From NCBI GenBank assembly GCA_022792535.1, contig JAAWBG010000057.1:1-64000 (forward strand): a DNA stretch of 64,000 nucleotides, read 5' to 3'. Both the position numbers and the translations under genes were made by a program. The stretch is from Lachnospiraceae bacterium (GTDB lineage Bacteria > Bacillota > Clostridia > Lachnospirales > Lachnospiraceae). The notes beneath the pieces were generated by a model that saw nothing but the letters and a program-made list of their open reading frames with translations, had not been told where the DNA came from and ran no database searches. Positions 54,261-63,214 of this stretch are shown piece by piece; position 1 is the first letter of the stretch, and every line of letters starts with the position of its first letter.

Positions 54261-54782
54261 TCACACCTCCTTAAATTTGTTAAAAATATCCTGGATTGCC
54301 GCCATTCTTGGATCCGGTTCTGTTTTCTGGCACTGACATTCTGTCTGATTCAGATTGGCGCCGCATCGCTTGCAGATACCTTTACAATCTTCCCTGCACA
54401 GAACCTTCATTGGCCAACTCACCAAAATTTCTCCAAAAATAAGTTGATCTACATCCAGATTTGTTCCTGTTATATAGTCTAACCCATCCATGCTGATCTC
54501 TTCTCTGCTTCCGGTAAGGTCTATCTCCTTATCCACCGCAATAGAAAAATCCCTGTCCACTTCTTCCAGACATCTGTCACACGGAATCGCAATTGTAACC
54601 TCGGTTTCCCCCTGAATAAGCAGGCGCTTATTGTTCTCATTGGTAAACTTCATTACAAAAGGTGCTTTCTCTATGATGGGAAACTGCCCAAGCTTTGAAT
54701 CAAAGGACGATAATTCAATTTCCACCTGTTTTGACATTTCCTTATTCTCACAGGAAATTATCTCCGATAATTCTATTCTCAT
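54261..54782 (-). CDS. yceD: DUF177 / YceD-family protein
   Basis: The 173-residue protein carries CDRCLEEV in the middle and a Cys-rich C-terminus (CREDCKGICKRCG and CQCQ) that may bind zinc. YceD/DUF177 genes almost always precede rpmF and have been linked to 23S rRNA accumulation or ribosome assembly. The ATG at 54782 follows AGGAGAG. Confidence 0.92.
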   Translation of the reverse strand: MRIELSEIISCENKEMSKQVEIELSSFDSKLGQFPIIEKAPFVMKFTNENNKRLLIQGETEVTIAIPCDRCLEEVDRDFSIAVDKEIDLTGSREEISMDGLDYITGTNLDVDQLIFGEILVSWPMKVLCREDCKGICKRCGANLNQTECQCQKTEPDPRMAAIQDIFNKFKEV

Positions 54783-54877
54783 GACACTCTCCTATCCACA
54801 CTTGGTATATTATACCTAGAAAATTCCAGTTTGTCAATCATTTTTTGTTTGAGTTTCCCCATTTAAAAACTGTAAAT

Positions 54878-54915
54878 AAAAAATGCAACATTTGTATTGA
54901 AATGTTGCATTTTTT
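54878..54915. repeat. Third palindrome related to the recombinase sites
   Basis: Sixteen-base perfect arms surround GTATTG. The inner arms CAACATTT and AAATGTTG are identical to those of the sites at 25183 and 25889; the spacer is six bases rather than seven. T-runs flank it. It lies between yceD and ackA, with another CTTATAGGAA palindrome 116 bp further on, the same order as at 25.9-26.1 kb. Confidence 0.75.
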
Positions 54916-55030
54916 TGTTAGTTTTTCTAAATTCTAAAATAATATTCATTTTTTAGATTTCTTAAGAACAAAGTGTACCCGGCACAATTGCAAAGCAAGA
55001 TTTTCCTCTTGTGCGGGCGCGCATATTATT

Positions 55031-55070
55031 TTCTCTTATAGGAAATCCGAAGGAATTTCCTATAAGACAA
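55031..55070. repeat. CTTATAGGAA palindrome family, copy D
   Basis: The same arms and CCGAAGGA loop as copy A, with one mismatch (AAGACAA). The preceding segment 54965-55030 is related to the tandem units at 53.7-54.0 kb (GAACAAAGTG, GGCACAATTGC, CCTCTTGTGCGGGCGCGCATATTATTTT). Confidence 0.85.
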
Positions 55071-55074
55071 GAAA

Positions 55075-55150
55075 GAATCCTGCTTCGCAGGATTCTCCGC
55101 CTGCGGCGGACCGCTCCCGCGGTTCATTTCCTTCCCGCCGCGGTGCGATC
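55075..55150. other. GC-rich palindromic spacer
   Basis: GAATCCTG/CAGGATTC with loop CTTCG, then CCGCCTGCGGCGG, CCGC/GCGG and CGCCGCGG. It joins copies D and E. No gene is seen. Confidence 0.6.
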
Positions 55151-55158
55151 ATTCTATT

Positions 55159-55198
55159 TTCTCTTATAGGAAATCCGAAGGAATTTCCTATAAGAGAA
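55159..55198. repeat. CTTATAGGAA palindrome family, copy E
   Basis: Perfect 16-base arms around CCGAAGGA, identical to copy A. It abuts the T-run of the ackA terminator. Confidence 0.85.
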
Positions 55199-55240
55199 AA
55201 AACGGTCCAAATACCAGGCGCAAACCTGCTATTTGAACCG
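55195..55240 (-). terminator. Terminator of ackA
   Basis: On the minus strand CGGTTCAAATA and TATTTGGACCG pair with one G-T, with an inner CAGG/CCTG, followed by TTTTTTCTC. It begins 20 bp past the ackA stop. Confidence 0.85.
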
Positions 55241-55260
55241 CTGATTCCTTCAAATCATGC

Positions 55261-56454
55261 CTATCCATTTACCAATGCCACAGTTTCACGGGCAATTGCC
55301 AGCTCCTCATTGGTGGGCAGACAGATCACCGTGACTTTAGAATCTGGCGTAGAGATGATCTTCTCTTCTCCCCGTACCAGGTTGGCCTCTTCATCCAATT
55401 CAATTCCAAGATACCCCAGATAATCACAAATCCCCTTTCTAGTATTGGGTCCGTTCTCTCCAACGCCTGCCGTAAAGCAGATTACATCTACGCCGTTCAT
55501 GGCTGCAGTGTAAGCGCCCACATATTTTGCCACCCGGTAATTGTAAGTATCCAAGGCACGGATTCCAGCTGGATCATCTTTGGCAGCCGCCGCTTCCAGA
55601 TCCCGGAAATCACTGGAAATATGGGACAGCCCTTGAACACCGGACTTTTTATTGAGAACAGACAGTACTCCTTCCAGATCCAGCCCCTCTTTTTTCGCCA
55701 GATATTCCATAGCTCCCGGATCAATATCCCCAGACCGTGTTCCCATAATCAAGCCTTCTAAGGGTGTGAGACCCATAGAAGTATCAATAGATTGTCCGTT
55801 CTGCACTGCGCAAATGGAAGCTCCATTTCCCAGATGACAGACTATGGTTTTCAATTCTTCGTATGGTCTGCCCAGCATCTCTGCCGCACGTTTGGACACA
55901 TAGCTGTGGGACGTTCCATGAAATCCATATCTTCTGACTTTGTATTTCTCATAGTAATCATAATCAATTCCATACAGATAAGCTTTCTCTGGCATCGTCT
56001 GATGAAAAGCAGTGTCAAATACACCCACCATGGGCACATGGGGCATCAATTCCTGACAGGCCCGAACTCCAATCAAATTTGCTGGATTGTGCAGCGGCGC
56101 AAGATCATTGCATTCTTCTACTGCCTTCAAAACTTCTTCATCCAAAATCGTAGAACATGCAAATTTTTCTCCTCCGTGAACCATTCTGTGCCCTACTGCT
56201 CCAATCTCATCAAGGCTCTTTAAAGCTCCGGTATTTGGATTTATCAAGGCATCTAATACCATCTGGATCGCCTGTTTGTGGGTAGGCATATCTGCCTCTG
56301 TGATCTCCTTTTCTCCGCCGGCTTTCTGATATACTAATCTTCCATCCAAACCGATTCTCTCACACAGTCCCTTCGCCAGCACTTCCTCTGTATCAGAATT
56401 GATCACTTGATATTTCAGAGAAGAACTGCCGCAATTGATTACCAATACATTCAT
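55261..56454 (-). CDS. ackA: Acetate kinase
   Basis: The 397-residue enzyme makes ATP and acetate from acetyl phosphate, the main ATP-yielding end step in fermenting Clostridia. VLVINCGSSSLKYQ, GHRMVHGGEKF, FHGTSHSYVSKRA, CHLGNGASICA and CFTAGVGENGP are all present. It is complete. pta is not adjacent. It stands as a single gene upstream of yceD-rpmF, separated by 478 bp filled with palindromes. Confidence 0.98.
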   Translation of the reverse strand: MNVLVINCGSSSLKYQVINSDTEEVLAKGLCERIGLDGRLVYQKAGGEKEITEADMPTHKQAIQMVLDALINPNTGALKSLDEIGAVGHRMVHGGEKFACSTILDEEVLKAVEECNDLAPLHNPANLIGVRACQELMPHVPMVGVFDTAFHQTMPEKAYLYGIDYDYYEKYKVRRYGFHGTSHSYVSKRAAEMLGRPYEELKTIVCHLGNGASICAVQNGQSIDTSMGLTPLEGLIMGTRSGDIDPGAMEYLAKKEGLDLEGVLSVLNKKSGVQGLSHISSDFRDLEAAAAKDDPAGIRALDTYNYRVAKYVGAYTAAMNGVDVICFTAGVGENGPNTRKGICDYLGYLGIELDEEANLVRGEEKIISTPDSKVTVICLPTNEELAIARETVALVNG

Positions 56455-56574
56455 ATTTTTCCCTCTTCTTTCTCTCTACTTTTCCTACTTTCATTTTCTG
56501 GTGTTTCCCACTTTTACTTTTATATTAAGATATCTTTTATTATAGACTAATCTGATTTTGGATACAAGGGAAAT

Positions 56575-57375
56575 CTAAAAACTCCCGTCTCCCCATCGGT
56601 ACACGCCATACTGCTCATTTTCTCCAATTTTCTCATAGCCCAAATTCTCTAAGGCTGCATCTGCTGCGTCAGTCCGATAGTAGACTAAATAATTGCAGTT
56701 TTCCTTTTTGGCATATTTTAAAAGACCCTGAAAGTCAATGGCTGGGTTATTGATATATTCAAAAATCTTTCTGGTGTTTTTATTAGAAAACCTGCCCTCT
56801 TTGATTCCATCTCTTCCATAGGGCATCTGTATCGTCGCGTCATACTGGCGGATATAAGACACTAAATCATTGACGGCAATAGTCTTCTTCTCACTGATCC
56901 CATTTTTCTGCGCATCTTCATGGATCATCTGGCACACATCTACGGCACTCTGAGGAAGTTTATAGGGATTGTCCACTTTACTAAAATTCAGAGGGTCCAC
57001 CAGCCTTCCTGTCAATATGACAGCCGCTGCCATACAGACAGCGAAACAATTTCTTTTCCACTTAACATCTATTTGTTTTAATCCAAGTGTAAAAGCGTAG
57101 GCAATGATCAGAGGAAATGGCAGAATCCAAAACATCCTCCAATACACCTCTGCCCCGATACAGTAATCCATAATAATCTTTGCTGTAACTGGGAAAAAGA
57201 AAATTCCCCAGAAAAACAGAGAATATAAGGACAACAGATAACTGCTTTCTTTTTCTCTTTTTGTCTTACTGAACATCCCTAAAAAAAGTACTGCCGCAAA
57301 ATACATTCCCAAATGCATTCCAGGGCCGCAAAACTGCAGATACATTTCCCATGCTTTTCTTATGATCTCTCTCAT
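56575..57375 (-). CDS. Membrane protein, DUF6077-like C-terminal half
   Basis: The 266-residue protein has five hydrophobic helices, then a soluble tail from about residue 130 (VDPLNFSKVDNPYKLPQSAV, later IRQYDATIQMPYGRDG). The EVYWRMFWILPFPLIIAYAF helix resembles the second half of large DUF6077-type membrane proteins. It is in the same reading frame as the upstream gene, 24 bp after its stop, with its own ribosome site GGGAGAG ahead of the ATG at 57375. It is either a genuine two-gene arrangement or an old nonsense split. Function unknown; sugar-transfer or polysaccharide export roles are guesses. Confidence 0.7.
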   Translation of the reverse strand: MREIIRKAWEMYLQFCGPGMHLGMYFAAVLFLGMFSKTKREKESSYLLSLYSLFFWGIFFFPVTAKIIMDYCIGAEVYWRMFWILPFPLIIAYAFTLGLKQIDVKWKRNCFAVCMAAAVILTGRLVDPLNFSKVDNPYKLPQSAVDVCQMIHEDAQKNGISEKKTIAVNDLVSYIRQYDATIQMPYGRDGIKEGRFSNKNTRKIFEYINNPAIDFQGLLKYAKKENCNYLVYYRTDAADAALENLGYEKIGENEQYGVYRWGDGSF

Positions 57376-57399
57376 GGTTTCTCTCCCTTTTTCTATTTA

Positions 57400-58434
57400 T
57401 CATCGCAGGAGTACATAAATTCCTGCACATACCACATTGGGAATGCAGCATAAAATGGTATAGATAAATGATTTCAAATCCCTGTTTTTCATTAAATTTA
57501 CAATTCCAAAGATTCCCGTCATAACCGCGCCAAGCATGATCCCCATAGAAGAAACCATACAGCAGGCGCACATCAGAAAGAACAGCAGCCACCAATCTGC
57601 CTTTCTCCCCTGTTCTGAACAAAAATGCAGCATCATATAACAGATCATCGGCGCCAATATCCCACAGAAAACCGCTTTTCCCTGCCAGATACGCACAATG
57701 GTAAATATCCCCTGGGTATATACGGTATATCCTGAAAACAAGGTTATTATAATAAGAAAAAACAAAAAATACTCTGCATATTTCGGCTGGTCTTGAAATA
57801 GTTTTCTTCCGATCATTGCATACACAATATATGCAGTCAGAATCAAAATAGCCGCCAAAACCACATGAGCTACAATGGCAGCATGTACGCCGCTTATTTT
57901 ACTTAAAAAAGCTGTAAAAGAGAAAAAGGGAGACAATACATACCGAGAAGGCAGTTTTCCGTAAACTGCCCCCGTATAAGGATTCACAGAAAAAATCGTA
58001 TCCGTAGCCACTCCGGTGGTGGCGGCTCCCACATAAAAAGCATCGTCATCATCTATGTGCATATATCTGAGATAGACGCCGGCCTGGAGCAAAATAAGCA
58101 TGATATTTCCCCACCCCAAAAAGGAAAGCTGTCTCCCAGAACAGAAAGCTCTTTTCAACATGGGAAAGATTCTGCGCCGGTTTAAAACCAGGGCAAGCAC
58201 GATCAGTCCAAGAATTATTCCTCCATATATGACACATAAAAGTCTCAAGCTCTTTCTCTGAAAAATAAGAGGCAGCGCAACAATCTCAAAAAGTCCCCAT
58301 AAAATGATCCACCCTGCAATCCAGCTCAGAGACATCTGTCTTCTTTCTTCTGGTAAACATCCAGTATACAGCATCCCAACCATCCAGGGAACTATCATCA
58401 TCAGAACAAAAAGAAATAATATATTCGCCAACAT
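57400..58434 (-). CDS. DUF6077-like polytopic membrane protein, N-terminal half
   Basis: The 344-residue protein has about ten hydrophobic helices and an acidic loop IDDDDAFYVGAATTG followed by NPYTGAVYG and LPSRYVLSPFFS. This pattern occurs in DUF6077 proteins of Lachnospiraceae, which resemble membrane glycosyltransferase-like architectures with a conserved acidic loop; no activity is known. It ends at TGA immediately followed by an in-frame TAA. The ATG at 58434 follows TAGGAG. Together with the next gene it would give a protein of about 610 residues. Confidence 0.7.
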   Translation of the reverse strand: MLANILFLFVLMMIVPWMVGMLYTGCLPEERRQMSLSWIAGWIILWGLFEIVALPLIFQRKSLRLLCVIYGGIILGLIVLALVLNRRRIFPMLKRAFCSGRQLSFLGWGNIMLILLQAGVYLRYMHIDDDDAFYVGAATTGVATDTIFSVNPYTGAVYGKLPSRYVLSPFFSFTAFLSKISGVHAAIVAHVVLAAILILTAYIVYAMIGRKLFQDQPKYAEYFLFFLIIITLFSGYTVYTQGIFTIVRIWQGKAVFCGILAPMICYMMLHFCSEQGRKADWWLLFFLMCACCMVSSMGIMLGAVMTGIFGIVNLMKNRDLKSFIYTILCCIPNVVCAGIYVLLR

Positions 58435-58645
58435 TCAAAGTCTCCTGTCTATTCTATTCTGTCTGTCCGACAATTGAATAAATTTATTTTTTATGATACT
58501 CAATAATTCAGGACTTGTCAACATATGGAAATTTTCGTAAAATTGCAAAATGCAGCAACTCCATTTAAAACACAATTGATAATATTTCCGGAACATCATA
58601 TAATCTATGTATGACATAACATACGGAAAACAAGAGGAACTTATT

Positions 58646-59938
58646 ATGAAAGTTATTGGAATTATTGCAGAATACAATCCATTTCACAACGGACATGCTT
58701 ATCAGATCGAAACCTTAAAGAGAAAAGTTCAGGCGGATTATGTGGTCATTGCCATGAGCGGGAATTTTGTACAGCGCGGAGCTGCGGCTGTGATGGACAA
58801 ATTCAGCCGGGCACAGATGGCTCTTTGCTGCGGCGCAGATCTGGTATTGGAACTGCCAGTACTTTACGCAACAGCCAGCGGAGAAACTTTTGCCAGAGGC
58901 GGCGTCTCTTTGCTGCACCATACCGGCCTGGTCACTCATCTAGGATTCGGCGCAGAAAGCCATGACCTGGATTCCCTGCAGAAAATTGCCGCTGTCCTAA
59001 AAGAAGAACCAGAACCTTTTCAGAATGTATTACAGCAGGAATTGAAAAAAGGCTTTTCTTTTCCGGCTGCCCGTTTCTCTGCCCTAAAAGCATGTTTCAA
59101 ACTTCAGCGCCCCAACTCCTGTGCTGATCTGGAACAAGTACTTTCCGCTCCCAACAATATTCTGGCCCTGGAATATCTGAAAGCTCTGTCTTATTACGCC
59201 TCCCCTATGATTCCCTGTCTGCTTCCCCGTCAGGGACAATCATACCATGATTCTACGCCAGGACAAACCTTTTCTTCTGCCTCCTCTATCCGCACTTCCA
59301 TCCAGGAAGCATTTTTCGAAACTTTAGAATCTTTCCGCTATTCTTCCTCTTATTCAAAAATCACAAAAAGTATTCTTCCCACTCTCGCAGCATCTATGCC
59401 CCAAAATGCATTATCTATCCTTATGGACTACCCTCATCCATTTTTGTCAGAGCAGGATTTTTCCTCTCTGCTTCACTACCAATTGCTGACAATGCCTGCC
59501 GAGGCCCTGGCATCCTGCGCAGACTGTTCCTCAGATCTTGCAGACCGCATAAAAAAGGAACTGGACCATTTCTGCTCCTGGAACAGTTTCTGCCTTCATC
59601 TTAAAACAAAAAACATCACATATACACATCTCAGTCGTATGTTTCTACACATCCTCCTTAGTATTACGAAAGAGGATTACTATCTTGCCCCGGAGCCTTC
59701 TTACTTGCGGGTACTAGGCTTTCGCAGGGAGGCTGCTCCTCTGCTCACCGCCCTAAAAGCTCACAGCAGTCTCCCTCTGGTCACAAGCCCTGCCCGCGCC
59801 ATGGACACCCTTTCAGAACCAGCGCGCCGACTGTTGGCTCTGGATCTGAAATCCTCTGATCTGTATCGGATCGGACTGACCAAAAAAGGCGACTGCAGTC
59901 TGTCTAATGATTACCAGCAGCCTGTTCTTTGTCTGTAA
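58646..59938 (+). CDS. tmcAL: tRNA(Met) cytidine acetate ligase
   Basis: The 430-residue protein has the nucleotidyltransferase HxGH motif in AEYNPFHNGHAYQI, then SGNFVQRGAAAV and DLVLELPVLYA. TmcAL (YlbM) activates acetate with ATP to acetylate C34 of elongator tRNA-Met. The start is the ATG at 58646 with AAGAGGAAC upstream; the frame continues to 58607 without one. It is the only plus-strand gene here, with the DUF6077-like pair divergent on its left. Confidence 0.93.
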   Translation: MKVIGIIAEYNPFHNGHAYQIETLKRKVQADYVVIAMSGNFVQRGAAAVMDKFSRAQMALCCGADLVLELPVLYATASGETFARGGVSLLHHTGLVTHLGFGAESHDLDSLQKIAAVLKEEPEPFQNVLQQELKKGFSFPAARFSALKACFKLQRPNSCADLEQVLSAPNNILALEYLKALSYYASPMIPCLLPRQGQSYHDSTPGQTFSSASSIRTSIQEAFFETLESFRYSSSYSKITKSILPTLAASMPQNALSILMDYPHPFLSEQDFSSLLHYQLLTMPAEALASCADCSSDLADRIKKELDHFCSWNSFCLHLKTKNITYTHLSRMFLHILLSITKEDYYLAPEPSYLRVLGFRREAAPLLTALKAHSSLPLVTSPARAMDTLSEPARRLLALDLKSSDLYRIGLTKKGDCSLSNDYQQPVLCL

Positions 59939-59994
59939 TCTTTTAAGATCTCCCTCCCTTTGCGCTTAACTTCCTATCCTTCCCTTCCTCTCTC

Positions 59995-61218
59995 CTATAC
60001 TTCCAGAAAACGACGCTTCCTGCTCTCTTTTTCTGTCAGCAGAATCTTCTGATAATTCCGTTCTGCTGCTCCGGCCACTGCAGTGCTCCGATATCGTTCT
60101 GCTGTCTCCCGGGCTCCCTCTGACAGTACCTCATATAATTTCCTATTTTGTAATACCTTTTGTACCGTCTCGGCAAACACTTCTTCCGATTCCTCTACCA
60201 TATAGCCGTTCTGTCCATCCCGCACCACATCGCAGACCCCTGTGGCATTCACTGCAACTACCGGCCGGTAAGAAGCCATGGCTTCCAGCAATACGATCCC
60301 TTGGGTCTCTGACTTAGAAGCAAAGAGAAACAAATCACAGGCACTGTGAAAATCATAAACTGATTCGTTAGATACGGTTCCCAGAAACGCCACGTTTTCT
60401 GAGAGACCTAACTGCTCCGTCAAAGCCAGTAATTCCTGTTTCTGAGGACCGTCTCCCAACACCAGCATCTGAAAATCATCTCCAATTTTCTTTTTCAGCT
60501 CTGCCAGAGCCCCCAGCAGAAATACAAGATTTTTCTCCGCTGAAAGCCTTGCCACCGTACACATCAGGTACGATTTCCCTCTGCCATAAATTTTTCGAAT
60601 CTCTTCCTGATCCCTACATTTTTTGTAGGCAGATTCCGGCAGCCCCGTGGGCATTACTGTGAGATTCGCCTCCCATCCCCGGTCTCCGATCAAAGTCTTC
60701 ACCTGATTGGTAGGGGCAAATACAAGGCTGCACTTTTCTGTAAACCTGCGGATTGTTCCCAGTACAAGCTGCCGCTCAATGAAATCTACCAGTTTTCTCT
60801 CCAGACGCCCTTCTCTCTCTTTCAGCCTCTTGTATGGTTTCCAATAGTGGAGATATTGTTCATATTGAGTATGATAAGTAAATACCACTGGAACGTGATA
60901 TTTTTTCCCCAGATACTGGGCCCGCTGCCCAATCAAAACAGGATGGTGTACATGGATAATATCAAACTCTAACTCCCGAAACCGCTGTTCCATCTGCAGA
61001 TCCACCGGCTTCATCAAAGGCACGTATCCTCCTGCTTTTTTGTGAAAGGCACGATACCGTATCACAAAAGGATCCTCCTCCTGATATCCCTCATATTCCG
61101 GCGCAAAAATATATACCTCATTTCCCCGTTCCCGCAGCCCTTCCGCTAAACGGTCAATGGCAATGGGCACGCCTCCCACCACAGGTCTGTAATTGTTAGT
61201 CATCATCGCTATTCTCAT
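59995..61218 (-). CDS. GT4-family glycosyltransferase (lipid glycosyltransferase-like)
   Basis: The 407-residue protein has the GT-B fold: N-terminal TNNYRPVVGGVPIAIDRLAE with the GG loop, donor-site ARLSAEKNLVFLLGAL and the EX7E motif in SKSETQGIVLLEAMA. The pattern is that of 1,2-diacylglycerol 3-glucosyltransferase and related glycolipid enzymes, which decorate membrane lipids or anchor lipoteichoic acid. Substrate identity is inference. ATG at 61218 after GGGAGA. Confidence 0.88.
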   Translation of the reverse strand: MRIAMMTNNYRPVVGGVPIAIDRLAEGLRERGNEVYIFAPEYEGYQEEDPFVIRYRAFHKKAGGYVPLMKPVDLQMEQRFRELEFDIIHVHHPVLIGQRAQYLGKKYHVPVVFTYHTQYEQYLHYWKPYKRLKEREGRLERKLVDFIERQLVLGTIRRFTEKCSLVFAPTNQVKTLIGDRGWEANLTVMPTGLPESAYKKCRDQEEIRKIYGRGKSYLMCTVARLSAEKNLVFLLGALAELKKKIGDDFQMLVLGDGPQKQELLALTEQLGLSENVAFLGTVSNESVYDFHSACDLFLFASKSETQGIVLLEAMASYRPVVAVNATGVCDVVRDGQNGYMVEESEEVFAETVQKVLQNRKLYEVLSEGARETAERYRSTAVAGAAERNYQKILLTEKESRKRRFLEV

Positions 61219-61283
61219 ATGTCTCCCTCTTTTCTGTTCTTTACCTATTCTTCATCGTCTCTCTTCCTCTGCTGTATCTGTCC

Positions 61284-61799
61284 TTACATCTGACCTAGAA
61301 ATTGAAATACCTGATCGCCAAATAGATATCCAGCCCCCACAAATACAAAATTCCACACACAGATTCCCAAGGCAGAACTAAGAGTATATTTCAAAAAATC
61401 AAATTTTAACACCCCTGCCGGAATGGAGATCAAGGTCCGCACCATGGGAATCAATTTGCTTAAAAAAATTCCTGCACAGCCTTTCTCCCGTATCATCTCA
61501 AAATTCCGGTCGATAGCCGCCTGCTGTTTGGGAAATTTTTTCACATAAGCTTTTAAGAATACATTTCCGCCCATTCTGCCTAAAAAATATAAGATCCAGC
61601 TTCCCACCAATCCCGCTGACACTGAGATCACCATGGTAAAAAGAAAACTCAGCTTTCCATTGGCAGCCCAGATTCCTGCCAGGGGCATAATCACCCCTGC
61701 CGGAAATCCAGGCAGATTCATATACTCTAACAATACAATCACGAAAATCGCAATGGCTCCATAATTTTCAAAATACTGACTTACCGCTTCTATACTCAT
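61284..61799 (-). CDS. DedA-family membrane protein
   Basis: The 171-residue protein has four to five hydrophobic segments and the DedA/SNARE-associated core (EYMNLPGFPAGVIMPLAG, then GSWILYFLGRMGG and FLSKLIPMVRTLISIPAG with the conserved Arg). DedA proteins are implicated in undecaprenyl phosphate or lipid flipping. It lies 65 bp upstream of the glycosyltransferase on the same strand, so a lipid or envelope role shared by both is plausible. The ATG at 61799 follows CAGGAGG. Confidence 0.9.
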   Translation of the reverse strand: MSIEAVSQYFENYGAIAIFVIVLLEYMNLPGFPAGVIMPLAGIWAANGKLSFLFTMVISVSAGLVGSWILYFLGRMGGNVFLKAYVKKFPKQQAAIDRNFEMIREKGCAGIFLSKLIPMVRTLISIPAGVLKFDFLKYTLSSALGICVWNFVFVGAGYLFGDQVFQFLGQM

Positions 61800-62072
61800 T
61801 TCATTTCCTCCTGTCTCTTCTCTTGCTGCCGATCCTCCTTACAATCCTGTCTCTCATGGCTGATCCCGCTTACAATCACTGGCCTCTTTCTTATTCCATC
61901 TACATTTTAACCTTACGATCTTTCTTTTTTCTTGCAAAAAACAAAAGATTTTCTTACGATTTTGCAGTTTTTCCTGCAATTTCTTATTGCTGTGCAGGCA
62001 CAGAATCATTATTGTAAGGTCTTCTATATTTAATATAACGAACGAAATCTAAATTTTGCTTCAAAATCTGCA

Positions 62073-62111
62073 CAAAAAAAAGCCCTTAAGGAAATTTTCC
62101 TTCAAAGACTT
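62073..62111 (-). terminator. Terminator of hemB
   Basis: On the minus strand AAGTCTTTGAAGGAAA pairs with ATTTCCTTAAGGGCTT, with a few mismatches, and is followed by seven T residues. It lies beyond the large hairpin at 62121-62178. Confidence 0.7.
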
Positions 62112-62120
62112 TTTTCTATA

Positions 62121-62178
62121 AGGATTAGAGTGTCAAAAGGGTGCGCCGCACCAAAGGTGCTTTTGACACTCTAATCCT
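62121..62178. other. Long perfect hairpin downstream of hemB
   Basis: Nineteen-base perfect arms, beginning AGGATTAGAGTG and ending CACTCTAATCCT, surround a 20-base loop that holds an inner GGTGC/GCACC hairpin. It is placed between hemB and its T-run terminator. Otherwise the 400-bp gap between dedA and hemB shows only AT-rich DNA. Confidence 0.75.
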
Positions 62179-62198
62179 ACAAGATTTAAAACCGGGAA

Positions 62199-63194
62199 TT
62201 ATCCGATTCTTCCTTCTTCTATACATTTTGCTAATTCTTGTGCAAAATAGGTGATATAGATATCTGTTCCTGCCCGAAAAGCGCTGGCCGCCATCTCGCA
62301 CATCACACTGGTCTCATCAATAAATCCTGCCTTTGCAGTTGTCTTCACCATAGAATATTCTCCGCTGACAGAATAAGCGGCAACCGGGAGATTTGTTCTG
62401 TCTTTTACTTCCCGGATCAGATCTCCATAAGCCATAGCCGGCTTCACCATAAGAATGTCTGCTCCTTCTTCCACATCCAAGGCTGCTTCTTTTAAGGCTT
62501 CTCTTCGATTGTGATAATCCATCTGATAAGATTTCCGATCTCCAAAAGCAGGAGCTGAATCTGCCGCATCCCGGAATGGACCATAAAAAGAAGATGCAAA
62601 TTTCACAGAATAGGACATAATCGGCACTTGAATATATCCTTTTTGGTCTAACATTCTGCGGATCGCCGCCACACGTCCGTCCATCATATCAGAAGGCGCC
62701 ACCATATCCGCTCCGGCCTGAACTTGCGAAAGAGCAGTCTTTGCCAATAATTCTAAGGTCTTATCATTATCTACCTCCTGGCCATGAAGAACTCCGCAAT
62801 GCCCGTGGGATGTATATTCACACATGCATACGTCGCCAATCAGATACAATTCCGGACAGACTTCTTTGGCCCTGCGGAATGCTTTCTGTACAATTCCATC
62901 CTGCGCATAAGCACCGCTTCCCACTTCATCCTTTTGATCTGGAATGCCAAACAGCATAACACTGGTTACGCCAGCGTCACAAAGCTCTGTCAGTTTTTCT
63001 TCCATCCGGTCTACACTGTAGCGATACTGTCCCATCATAGATGAGATCTCCTCTTTGATATTTGTCCCCTCTGTCACAAACATTGGATATACCAAAGATG
63101 ACCGATCCATCCGAGTCTCCCGCACCATTTTGCGCAATACGGAATTTCCACGCAGTCTGCGGGGACGCCTCACCAATTCCAGATTTTTTTCCAT
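62199..63194 (-). CDS. hemB: Porphobilinogen synthase (delta-aminolevulinate dehydratase)
   Basis: The 331-residue enzyme joins two aminolevulinates to porphobilinogen, the substrate of the HemC fusion at 1.4-3.7 kb. The zinc site cysteines are C123, C125 and C133, and Schiff-base lysines are K198 (MSYSVKFASSFYG) and K251 (ILMVKPAMAYGD). It is the zinc-dependent form. The start is the ATG at 63194 with AAGGAAGG upstream; the frame to 63245 overlaps the upstream gene. It lies 20 bp behind the flavodoxin-like gene. Confidence 0.97.
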   Translation of the reverse strand: MEKNLELVRRPRRLRGNSVLRKMVRETRMDRSSLVYPMFVTEGTNIKEEISSMMGQYRYSVDRMEEKLTELCDAGVTSVMLFGIPDQKDEVGSGAYAQDGIVQKAFRRAKEVCPELYLIGDVCMCEYTSHGHCGVLHGQEVDNDKTLELLAKTALSQVQAGADMVAPSDMMDGRVAAIRRMLDQKGYIQVPIMSYSVKFASSFYGPFRDAADSAPAFGDRKSYQMDYHNRREALKEAALDVEEGADILMVKPAMAYGDLIREVKDRTNLPVAAYSVSGEYSMVKTTAKAGFIDETSVMCEMAASAFRAGTDIYITYFAQELAKCIEEGRIG

Positions 63195-63214
63195 TTTTAT
63201 TCCTTCCTTTCTCT

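Noticed and set aside
54878-54915. Pure recombination partner of the sites at 25 kb
   Set aside because: The spacer is six bases, not seven, and differs in sequence, so exchange is not claimed; kept only as a related palindrome.
53658-55198. Possible CRISPR array
   Set aside because: Units are too long, unequal and palindromic; no short regularly spaced direct repeats with unique spacers and no cas genes.
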